DNA of 9,104 bases, taken from assembly GCA_036244975.1 (NCBI GenBank), contig BTTE01000082.1, positions 1 to 9,104 on the forward strand. The letters are read 5' to 3'. Below, piece after piece: positions 1 to 6,600 of this stretch. Numbering within the stretch: the stretch's first letter is position 1; each line of letters begins with the position of its first letter. Source of the DNA: Sulfidibacterium sp036244975. GTDB lineage: Bacteria > Bacteroidota > Bacteroidia > Bacteroidales > F082. Made by a program: the position numbers and the translations under genes. The notes under the pieces were generated by a model. It worked only from the letters and a program-made list of their open reading frames with translations. It made no database searches and had not been told where the DNA came from.

Positions 1-19
1 AATCATAAAATTAAGTATT

Positions 20-256
20 ATGAAAGAAGCAAAGATTGCACAAAAATCACCTTATGTTCAAGACGTAAAACCTGGCAAGTATTATTGGTGTGCTTGCGGA
101 CTAAGTAAAAGCCAACCCTTTTGCGATGGTTCTCATCAGGGAACTGGTTTTGTTCCGGTTGAAGTAGAAATAACCGAAGAGAAAAAAGTGGCATGGTGTG
201 GCTGTAAACATTCGGCCAATGGAGCTTTTTGCGATGGAACACACACAAAGTTGTAG
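20..256 (+). CDS. CDGSH-type iron-sulfur protein, two tandem motifs
   Basis: A 78-residue protein with two CDGSH zinc-finger-like iron-sulfur motifs. The first has ligands C24, C26, C35 and H39 and fits CxCxxSxxxPxCDGSH exactly. The second has C60, C62, C71 and H75 and ends in CDGTH, with Ala69 where the family usually has Pro. In this family each 3Cys-1His set holds a 2Fe-2S cluster, so the protein probably carries two clusters in one chain, as in the short bacterial two-motif (mitoNEET/Miner2-related) members. It has no signal peptide or membrane segment, so it is likely cytoplasmic and acts in electron or cluster transfer; the partner is unknown. The start is the ATG after an A/T-rich leader; the promoter lies largely outside the window. 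The gene ends with TAG and is followed by 277 non-coding bases, so it is probably not co-transcribed tightly with the DoxX-like gene. The family call is firm and the exact role is open. Confidence 0.93.
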   Translation: MKEAKIAQKSPYVQDVKPGKYYWCACGLSKSQPFCDGSHQGTGFVPVEVEITEEKKVAWCGCKHSANGAFCDGTHTKL

Positions 257-533
257 AAATACAAGAACACCTACAAACAAAACGGAGCTGTTTTACACAT
301 TAATCTGCCCTGATAAATATTTGTCGTCCGATTTCTTTCCCGATTGTTATGGACAGGATGCTACCCTTGTATTTAAAGCCGGTTATCCCGACGATACTGT
401 CTGAGCCCCTGATTTCAAATACTTTGCATCCCGATGGCAAGCGGGACGAACCCGAACATTCTGAACAAAACACTAACTTTACGGACAGGTATTAAATATA
501 GAGAATAGTCTTTTTTCTTAAAAATTAAAAATC
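257..533. other. Intergenic region between CDGSH and DoxX-like genes
   Basis: I see no convincing gene in these 277 bases. A small hairpin can form from TCCCG at 429-433 and CGGGA at 442-446 (8-base loop), with no T-run after it. Bases 500-533 are very A/T-rich and form the leader of the DoxX-like gene. TAACTTTA at 474-481 is the closest thing to a TAnnTTTG -7 box but lacks the final G, and there is no clear -33 TTG, so the promoter of the doxX-marR pair is not identified with confidence. Confidence 0.5.
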
Positions 534-893
534 ATGAACACAGAAATTAGTAAAACCAGAAAAATAGTTGGATGGATAATTGCCAGTCTTTTACTGGCGC
601 TTTATATTAGAGCTGCAAGCGGAAAATTCTTACACCCTGAGCAGCTGAACGGAATGGGTCTGGCAAACTGGCGGATAATTATTGCATTGGGCGAAATTAC
701 ATCGGCATTATTGTTCTTTTTTCCAAAAACAAATATTTTCGGAACATTATTATTAAGCTCCTTCATGGGCGGAGCAATTATTATTCACATGATCCATGGT
801 TATAGTCTTTTGTTGCCTGTGGGAGTATTATTACTTGTCTGGACCAACGGATTTGTCAGAAACCCGGAGTTTTTTGCTAAGTTTGTTCCATAA
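534..893 (+). CDS. DoxX-like four-helix membrane protein
   Basis: A 119-residue integral membrane protein with four predicted hydrophobic helices at about residues 9-28, 45-63, 67-88 and 90-107. The short motif RAASGKFL (26-33) after helix 1, the LGE at the start of helix 2, and the glycine-rich helix 3 ending in GGAIIIH (79-85) are typical of the DoxX/DoxX_2-like family. Members sit in the inner membrane. Some are linked to quinone, thiosulfate or thiol redox chemistry, but most have no proven reaction, so none is assigned here. The start is the first ATG, preceded by the A-rich stretch usual for Bacteroidota and lacking a Shine-Dalgarno site. The MarR-family gene starts 9 bases after the stop, so the two almost certainly share a transcript and the regulator probably controls this gene. 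The length matches other small DoxX-like proteins, and nothing looks truncated. Confidence 0.88.
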   Translation: MNTEISKTRKIVGWIIASLLLALYIRAASGKFLHPEQLNGMGLANWRIIIALGEITSALLFFFPKTNIFGTLLLSSFMGGAIIIHMIHGYSLLLPVGVLLLVWTNGFVRNPEFFAKFVP

Positions 894-902
894 AATTATG
901 GA

Positions 903-1352
903 ATGAAAATAGAAGAGGAAATAAAAGGGCATTTTCGGAACGAATACCATAAGGGAATCATTAATTTGATCTATACGGTTAACCAATTAAACTATCAGTT
1001 TGAGAAGGATATAAAGAAACATGGTTTAACAACGCAACAATACAACATCCTCCGGGTGTTGCAAGGCTTTCATTCCCAATGCCCCGTTTCTATTAGATTC
1101 TTAAAAGAGCACATGCTTGAAAAAAATTCGGATGTTAGCCGGTTAGTTGACAAGTTGTTTCGTAAAGGCCTGGTTGAAAGAAAAGAGAACAAAACAAACC
1201 GACGACAAAAAGATGTTGATATTACAAAGAAAGGGATTCTGTTATTGATCAACGTTAAAGAATATGAAAGGAAAATCGACAGGCCGTTATTAAATCTTAC
1301 AGAAGAAGAAGTCATACAACTTAACCGGCTTCTTGATAAAATCAGGGGTTAA
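903..1352 (+). CDS. MarR-family winged helix-turn-helix transcriptional regulator
   Basis: A 149-residue protein with the MarR layout: an N-terminal dimerisation helix (about 8-36), the helix TTQQYNILRVL (43-53), a recognition-helix region EKNSDVSRLVDKLFRKGLVER (73-93, written here as its key stretch), a beta-wing carrying NRRQKDVDITKKG (99-111) and a C-terminal dimerisation helix (about 132-148). Proteins of this family bind palindromic operators as dimers and usually repress a neighbouring gene until a ligand or oxidant releases them. It lies 9 bases behind the DoxX-like gene, which is its most likely target along with itself. A single cysteine (C60) is present but not at the N-terminal position used by OhrR, so redox sensing is only a possibility. 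The ATG at 903 follows a tiny ATG-GAA-TGA at 898, which overlaps it and may couple translation. No clear Shine-Dalgarno site is visible. The family call is secure; the ligand is unknown. Confidence 0.92.
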   Translation: MKIEEEIKGHFRNEYHKGIINLIYTVNQLNYQFEKDIKKHGLTTQQYNILRVLQGFHSQCPVSIRFLKEHMLEKNSDVSRLVDKLFRKGLVERKENKTNRRQKDVDITKKGILLLINVKEYERKIDRPLLNLTEEEVIQLNRLLDKIRG

Positions 1353-1422
1353 CTGACAAAAAACATATTGGAATAATTAAAGCGGAACTCCGAACATCTC
1401 GATGTGTTAAAACAGCGTTACA

Positions 1423-1451
1423 ACCATCCGTAATGGTGAAATAATTTTTTT
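1423..1451 (+). terminator. Weak candidate terminator after the marR gene
   Basis: ACCAT (1423-1427) can pair with ATGGT (1433-1437) around a 5-base loop, and a run of seven T follows at 1445-1451 after an A-rich gap. The stem is short and the T-run is 7 bases away, so this is only a possible end for the doxX-marR transcript. No better hairpin is visible between 1353 and 1463. Confidence 0.25.
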
Positions 1452-1463
1452 GATGGGAGACAC

Positions 1464-1493
1464 TTGCTAATTGGCTATGAATGTTTAAATTTG
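1464..1493 (+). promoter_or_regulatory. Bacteroidota-type promoter of the tRNA gene
   Basis: A TTG at 1464-1466 serves as the -33 element and TAAATTTG at 1486-1493 matches the Bacteroidota -7 consensus TAnnTTTG exactly. The 19-base spacer is the usual length for this sigma factor. Transcription should start near 1499-1500, which is the first base of the leader hairpin and about 24 bases before the mature tRNA. Confidence 0.8.
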
Positions 1494-1498
1494 CAGCC

Positions 1499-1521
1499 CT
1501 TTTCAGATAACATCTGAAAAG
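1499..1521 (+). repeat. Perfect inverted repeat in the tRNA leader
   Basis: CTTTTCAGAT (1499-1508) and ATCTGAAAAG (1512-1521) form a perfect 10-bp stem with the 3-base loop AAC. The repeat begins about where transcription should start and ends two bases before the first base of the mature tRNA at 1524, so the whole 5' leader of the primary transcript is predicted to fold into one hairpin. It could stabilise the precursor, affect RNase P processing, or be a protein-binding palindrome on the DNA. It is not followed by a T-run, so it is not a terminator. Confidence 0.8.
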
Positions 1522-1523
1522 CA

Positions 1524-1597
1524 GGGCCTATAGCTCAGTTGGTTAGAGCACCTGACTCATAATCAGGTGGTCCCAGGTTCAAGTCCTGGTGGGCCCA
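1524..1597 (+). tRNA. tRNA with CAT anticodon, most likely tRNA-Ile2 (lysidine-modified)
   Basis: The 74-base cloverleaf is complete. The acceptor stem GGGCCTA pairs with TGGGCCC (one U-G pair), the anticodon stem is CCTGA/TCAGG with loop CTCATAA (anticodon CAT at 1558-1560), and the T-arm is CCAGG-TTCAAGT-CCTGG at 1573-1589. The discriminator is A1597 and CCA is not encoded. A CAT anticodon fits initiator Met, elongator Met or Ile2. The A7-U66-closed acceptor stem with a normal first G-C pair argues against an initiator. The C4-G69 and C5-G68 pairs match known recognition features for TilS, the enzyme that converts C34 to lysidine, so Ile2 reading AUA is favoured over elongator Met. The tRNA call is near certain; the Ile2 identity is an inference. 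It has its own promoter upstream and terminator downstream and stands alone as a single-tRNA transcript. Confidence 0.95.
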
Positions 1598-1606
1598 CAA
1601 CCAATC

Positions 1607-1646
1607 AAGCCACAAGACTGGAAAAATTTCAGTCTTGTGGCTTTTT
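1607..1646 (+). terminator. Strong intrinsic terminator of the tRNA transcript
   Basis: AAGCCACAAGACTG (1607-1620) and its exact reverse complement (1630-1643) form a 14-bp stem with a 9-base loop. The T-run at 1642-1646 lies at the 3' foot. It starts 10 bases after the tRNA end. On the minus strand the same stem has only a short T-containing tail, so it is likely one-directional in effect. Confidence 0.92.
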
Positions 1647-1925
1647 ATCGTGTTTTACTGCTACATCTTTCATGGTGAAATCCTGAACCGATTTTACACC
1701 GGTTCTACTATCCTGTCTCCAGGTGAACGTTTACAAAGATATCTGCAGAAATATTACGGAAAATAGTTATACAACATGAAAATTAGTTACAAATCATAAT
1801 ATTATATGAATAATAATTATTTTTTCCTGGATATTCAAATTATATTTTTGGCATTTACTATTCCGGCAACGACCTTTTGGGACACCGCCCACCGGCCTGC
1901 TTCGACCTAAAAGAAGAAGCGTTGC
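1644..1925. other. Intergenic region between tRNA terminator and Fic gene
   Basis: No protein gene of useful size is visible. The stretch holds a 6-bp hairpin GAACCG/CGGTTC (1685-1705), a minus-strand TATCTTTG box at 1741-1734 that fits the -7 consensus, the downstream copy of the 68-bp repeat (1758-1825), and a GC-richer block at 1863-1925. That block carries GGCAACG (1865-1871) and its complement CGTTGCC (1920-1926), the latter overlapping the Fic stop codon. With CTTTT (1874-1878) and AAAAG (1909-1913) this could form a long imperfect stem that ends the Fic transcript, but it lacks a clean T-run. Confidence 0.5.
1758..1825. repeat. Direct repeat, copy A, downstream of the Fic gene
   Basis: This 68-bp AT-rich stretch aligns without gaps to 3490-3557, with 12 mismatches (82% identity) in the same orientation. 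The best-kept part is the 20-mer TATGAATAATAATTATTTTT (1805-1824), which contains the palindrome AATAATTATT. Two GAAAA-TAGTTA-type units start 20 bases apart, at 1758 and 1778. The copy ends 100 bp before the Fic stop codon, and no gene in the matching orientation follows it, so it looks like an orphan copy of the Fic upstream region. Confidence 0.85.
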
Positions 1926-3458
1926 CTACCCAAAAATTTCAGAATAAATACGCTGAATATCTGTTATTTCGTCTTCATTTAACATGCTGAATTCCTTTTC
2001 TTTTGCTCTTTTGGATAATTGGCCTTCATCTTGTTCAAGAAACCGGATGAGAAGTGTAATTATTTTGTCGGGCATATCAACCCTTTGTTTTAGTTCTTGT
2101 TTAAAGTGGTCGTATTTGTGCAGGTATTCCACTTCGTCAGGTATGATCTCGTCAATCGTTTGTTCCACACAACGGTAAACAAATTCAGCCATTTTAGTGG
2201 CATCAAAGTACCGGTACAAATCAACAGTTTCATTTAGTACTTCGACATTGTTATCCGGAGTGGGCTTCCATTCAATCAATTCGAGACGAGGCAATGAATA
2301 TTCCTCAAGGACTTCCCGATATTCGGAAATACGTTCCAGTATGGCTGCTGAAACAGGGAAGATAAGATTTTTCTTTGCAAACCCTTTTTTTGCCAGTACA
2401 TGATGGATTAAATACCTGTGAATTCGGCCATTTCCGTCAGCAAAAGGATGAATAATAACAAAGCCAAAAGCAATGATCGTTGCGGCAAGCACAGGATCAA
2501 AATCCGAATATTGCAATTTGATGTTGGTTCTTATTAACCCTTCGATTAATTTTTCCACATCCTGCCATCGTGCCGAAATATGGTCAGGAACAGGCGTACC
2601 GTATTCTCTGTCATGTTCTCCGACAAATCCGCCCTGTTTTCTCCACCCGAATTTAACAAATCTCTCATTTTCGATGACCAGTTTTTGCAAACGCAACAGT
2701 TCCTCCGCTGATAACTCGTTCCTGCCTGCCTGCCCAATCGTTTTTCCCCACCGCTGCAGCCGGTTTTGAGGAGGATTTACACCTTCAATATCATAAGAAG
2801 CTTTAGAATCTTTTACCAACAAAAATGCGGCAGCCCGAAGAAGCACATCTTTGCGGAACGGGGATAATATTTTTTCGGCTTTTTCATCGAGGCGGGCAGT
2901 AATAGATTCCTCTAATTTTTCTGTTTTACGAATCAGCGGACAAAAGTCTTTTACTCCCGGCAGGTTGTTGCGTACCCTGTAACGCGGAGCATTTACAGAG
3001 GGGCCGGCATATTGGTGTTTTTCATTCAGAGCATCTACATAATTGCCTGTTTTTATATCGGGCAGGTCAAGTTTTTTATCCATCAGCCATTCATAAAAGA
3101 ACCAGATTCTCCGACTGTATTGGCTTGTGGGTTCCAAACGGATGATTGTTTCTATTTCCGGAACAGGTACAGTTTGGAAAAGAGTTTTCAGTATAAAAAG
3201 ATCAATACCTTCGTATTTCAGGGCAAAGGTCAGATGGCCGGCCAGCGTATCTGCAGGAGCATGACGCGGAGTATAGACCTCCCATGAATCTGTAGCATAC
3301 CGCTTGTGTTTCGCACTAATCAGTGATAATTTATCGGGGAGCGGGACCTGTAGGTTACAGGTGTCGATAAGCGCTCCGTAGCCGGCCAGCCAACCGGGTT
3401 CCGGAGTCATCCTGTTATGAAAAACTGTTATTTTTCGTGAAAACTTATTATTTTCCAT
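1926..3458 (-). CDS. Fic-domain protein with N-terminal inhibitory motif (putative protein AMPylase)
   Basis: A 510-residue protein whose core carries the full Fic motif HPFADGNGRIHR (337-348). H337 would be the catalytic base, D341 the metal ligand, and the GNGR loop with R348 the nucleotide-phosphate contacts. Enzymes with this motif usually transfer AMP from ATP to hydroxyl side chains of a target protein. SYDIEG (221-226) fits the inhibitory motif [S/T]xxxE[G/N], with E225 expected to block ATP until released. Because it lies N-terminal to the Fic core in the same chain, this is a class II, self-inhibited Fic protein that needs no separate antitoxin, and none is encoded beside it. The first 180 and the last 110 or so residues have no fold I recognise and may choose the target. 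No signal peptide is seen, so it is likely cytoplasmic. The ATG is chosen because it follows an A-rich leader and a TACTTTTG box. The gene is intact and flanked by direct repeats, which suggests a mobile or accessory cassette. Confidence 0.93.
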   Translation of the reverse strand: MENNKFSRKITVFHNRMTPEPGWLAGYGALIDTCNLQVPLPDKLSLISAKHKRYATDSWEVYTPRHAPADTLAGHLTFALKYEGIDLFILKTLFQTVPVPEIETIIRLEPTSQYSRRIWFFYEWLMDKKLDLPDIKTGNYVDALNEKHQYAGPSVNAPRYRVRNNLPGVKDFCPLIRKTEKLEESITARLDEKAEKILSPFRKDVLLRAAAFLLVKDSKASYDIEGVNPPQNRLQRWGKTIGQAGRNELSAEELLRLQKLVIENERFVKFGWRKQGGFVGEHDREYGTPVPDHISARWQDVEKLIEGLIRTNIKLQYSDFDPVLAATIIAFGFVIIHPFADGNGRIHRYLIHHVLAKKGFAKKNLIFPVSAAILERISEYREVLEEYSLPRLELIEWKPTPDNNVEVLNETVDLYRYFDATKMAEFVYRCVEQTIDEIIPDEVEYLHKYDHFKQELKQRVDMPDKIITLLIRFLEQDEGQLSKRAKEKEFSMLNEDEITDIQRIYSEIFG

Positions 3459-3480
3459 GTTATTTGATAAAGTTATTTTT

Positions 3481-3488
3481 CAAAAGTA
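3481..3488 (-). promoter_or_regulatory. Candidate -7 box of the Fic gene
   Basis: On the minus strand this reads TACTTTTG, an exact TAnnTTTG box, 22 bases before the Fic start codon. A TTG at the usual -33 distance is missing. That position instead lies inside repeat copy B, so the promoter may depend on, or be repressed through, the repeat. Confidence 0.6.
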
Positions 3489-3489
3489 T

Positions 3490-3557
3490 GAAAAATAGTT
3501 ACATTACCTGAAAATTAATTACAAATAACTGTATTCTATGAATAATAATTATTTTTC
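3490..3557. repeat. Direct repeat, copy B, in the Fic promoter region
   Basis: This is the partner of the repeat at 1758-1825 at a constant offset of 1732 bp, 82% identical over 68 bp. It lies immediately upstream of the Fic -7 box and covers where the -33 region would be. Two related units, GAAAAATAGTTACATTACCT (3490-3509) and GAAAATTAATTACAAATAAC (3510-3529), follow head to tail with a 20-bp period, about two helical turns, which is typical spacing for an operator bound on one DNA face. The function is inferred. Confidence 0.85.
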
Positions 3558-3585
3558 CCGGAGGGGAAATAAATATCGCTCCGCT

Positions 3586-3649
3586 TTGAGCGTCCACGCT
3601 CAATGTTTCCTGTTCATTCAGCTCACGCTACTCCCAACCCCAAAAGGGG
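3586..3649 (-). terminator. Two hairpins downstream of the BNR-protein gene
   Basis: Read on the minus strand after the stop at 3672, the first is CCCC-TTTT-GGGG (3649-3638). The second is a perfect 7-bp stem TTGAGCG/CGCTCAA with a 4-base loop (3603-3586). Neither has a T-run directly behind it, so they are possible transcript ends or 3' stabilisers rather than clear intrinsic terminators. Confidence 0.35.
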
Positions 3650-3671
3650 AGCCTGCCCGCCATCCCCGGAT

Positions 3672-6600
3672 TTATAATTGAACCCCGTCTTTGCGATGAG
3701 CATAGGATTGGGCTTGTGTGTTGGGGCGAAGAAGCCTGTGCCATCTGCTAATAAGGTCGTCGATCTGCTTTTTGTAATACGAAAACACATCCGTTTGACC
3801 TTGAACAGGCGCTGCATCTGCACGTTGAACCGAAGTGGCGAGGCTCGATAAAGCACCAATTGCAGATGACAGGTTCGGTCGTCCTGTTCTTGATAAAGCT
3901 GAAAGGGAATCAGCCATCGCAGCTGAAAAGTTTTCTTTTTCCTTTAGCATACGGGTAATATTTTTATAGGCTGCCACCGATTTGTTTAATACAGCACCTA
4001 TTTGCTGTGCAAGCTTAAGCTGTTTTACCAAATCATCTTCGCTTACGTGAACACGTGGGTCTAATTTTATAATTAACGGCCGGGTATATTCTTTTCCGTT
4101 TACACGCAGGGTGACTGTATAACGCCCCGGCAATACAAGCGGCCCTTCGGGTTGAAGTGGTGTACCATCAGTCCATATTGCGGCGATGGAGTAATGATAT
4201 TGCAGGGCAGCAGGGCGAGGATAGCGAAGGTTCCACACAAACCTGTGCATGCCCGCTGTATTATAAAGATGTTTGGTTTTGGATAGCCAGCCTTTTTCAA
4301 AATAGCGGTGGGCAGGTAACTTTTTTGTCTTTTCATCGCTTGAGAATTGTCTGACAATATTTCCTTTAGAATCACTTATCGTTAAAGTAACCGTACCTTG
4401 TACATTATCTTTAAGCCAGTAATCTATTATTGAACCTGCCGGGGGATTTTGCCCCAGCGGCGTTGAAGGAGGCCAGGGAGTATCATGGTTTTCATTATTC
4501 CTTAAACGCCAGGTTTGTGCAGGACTAAAAAGATGAACCGGTTCTTCCGAAATCTTTTGGGTTATCTCACGTAATGGTTCAAGGTCATCCAGTATCCATA
4601 TCCCGCGTCCCTGTGTTCCGGCAATAAGATCACCGTTGTGTACCACAAGATCACGTACGCTGGTAGTGGGGAAATTTAATGTAAGTGGCTGCCATAGAGA
4701 ACCGTCATTAAAAGAAACATAAATAGTACGGTTTGTGCCGGCATAAAGAAGCCCTTTCCTGGCAGGATCTGCTCTGACAACATTTAGATATTCATCGGAA
4801 GGAATCCCTTTGGTAATCGTCTGCCATGTTTTTCCATCGTCCGTTGTCTTGAGGATTAATGGTGTAGATTTTCCGAGCCTGTGCAAATCGACAGAAACAT
4901 AAGCAGCATGTGTTGAAAACGGGGATGGCGCAATGGCATCAATTCTTCCCCAAAGCGGGATAGTTGAAGGTGTAACATTATGCCACTGTTCGCCTCCGTC
5001 TGTACTAAGTTGAATAAGGCCGTCATCCGTACCGACCCAAATTACTTTTTGGTTAATCGGGGATGGAGAAATAGTGTAAATGACACCGTAGCCAATTGAA
5101 CGGGCCTGAGCCGGATTAGGATTTTTTACTTTCTCAGCTCCGGATTTTATCCCGCTCAGATCGGGGCTGATAATTTTCCAATGATCGCCGTTATCAAGCG
5201 ATTGGAAAAGATATTGGGCGCCAAAATACAACGGATAAGGTTTTATGTGAGAAAAAACCAATGGCGTAATCCATGTATAACGGTAACGGACAGTTGTAGG
5301 CCGTGCGCCATAACTGGAGACAGGCCATGGGGAAACCTCGGCAGACTGCCTGGTAATTTCGTTGAAACGAGAGATTGTCCCACCGAGACCGCTTCCGAAG
5401 ACCAAATTTGCATTCCCTGGTTTAGGAACATCGTAATCTCTCTCACTTCCACCTACCGGATACCAGTCCCGCTCTTCAATTACACCATAAGGCCCACGGC
5501 TTAAAATTCCAACGGTGCCGTTATCCTGCTGTCCGCTGTATATCCGGTAAGGAAATTGATCATCTACCGCCAAATGATAGAACTGGCCGGTAGGCTGGTT
5601 GTACCAGCTTGACCAGCTTCGACCGTTATTTACCGTTACAACCGCCCCTTGATCGGATGCTGTAATCATGTGAGTCGGGTCGGAAGGATTTATCCATAAG
5701 AAATGATAATCATCTCCGCCGGGGGAACCTTTAAATATTGAAAAATGTTTGCCTCCATCATCTGAACGTTGGATGGAACGATCCATAACATAAACAATGT
5801 CCGGATTGTCCGGATCAACGGTAATACGGCTAAAATATGAGTCTGCGAGTGCCGCATCAGGATTAACAAGCTGCCAGCTTTTGCCTCCGTTATCCGTGCG
5901 GTATATGCCACTGTTATTTCTATCAGCCTGAATAGAAGCATACACAACCAAACCTTTGCTGCCGCGTGCGGCGCCAAGACCGATTCGTCCAAGGTTACCT
6001 GCCGGAAGTCCGTTGCCGGTAAGCTTTTCCCAATGATCACCGCCATCAACACTTTTGTAAATACCTGATCCCGGACCCGTTTGAGGTAAAAAGTAATCGA
6101 GCCAGGGATGCATGCGCATCTGCCACAGGGCAGCATAAACTATCGAAGGATTTTCCGGATCAGAGGCAAGATCTACTGCGCCGGTAATATCATTGACAAA
6201 CAGGACATGCTTCCACGTTTTTCCGCCGTTGACAGTAAGAAAAACGCCACGCTCGGAATTAGGGCCAAATGCATTGCCCATTGCAGCCACTAAAACACGG
6301 TTAGGATTACCCGGATCTATCAAAATACGTCCAATATGCCGGCTCTCTTTTAAGCCTGCATTTGTCCATGTTTTTCCTCCATCATCGGTTTTGTATATAC
6401 CGTTTCCGGCAAGTATATCATAGCGCAGGGCCACCTGTCCCGTACCTGCATAGATTATTTGGGGATTTGAAGGGGCAATGGCAAGAGCACCAATGGAAGA
6501 TGACTGCTGATGTTGCATCAATGGCTGCCAGGTTCTGCCCGCATCGTCTGTTTTCCAGATTCCGCCGCCAGCCGCACCAAAGTAGAAAGTGTTTGGTTCA

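Noticed and set aside
198..404. Plus-strand 68-codon frame overlapping the end of the CDGSH gene
   Set aside because: It overlaps a clear CDGSH gene in another frame and has no promoter or ribosome site. The part beyond 256 reads like ordinary protein but matches no family I know.
1070..1315. Minus-strand 81-codon frame inside the MarR gene
   Set aside because: It is the antisense shadow of a well-supported winged-helix gene and has Ser/Phe-rich shadow composition.
1381..1400. ACTCCGAACAT shared between about 1386 and about 8970 as a possible dispersed repeat
   Set aside because: The match is only 11 bases with no extension either side; probably chance.
1865..1926. Long imperfect inverted repeat GGCAACG/CGTTGCC as a Fic terminator
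   Set aside because: Only the 7-bp ends and a 5-bp inner stem pair, the loop is about 50 bases, and there is no T-run. It is mentioned only within the intergenic entry.
3623..3859. Minus-strand frame running past the BNR stop into the intergenic region
   Set aside because: Most of it is out of frame within the BNR gene, and the tail is a glycine-rich read of the CCCC-TTTT-GGGG hairpin.
5690..6136. Minus-strand 148-codon frame inside the BNR gene
   Set aside because: It is an alternate-frame shadow of the Asp-box region with no family features. The host frame shows regular Asp-box motifs throughout.
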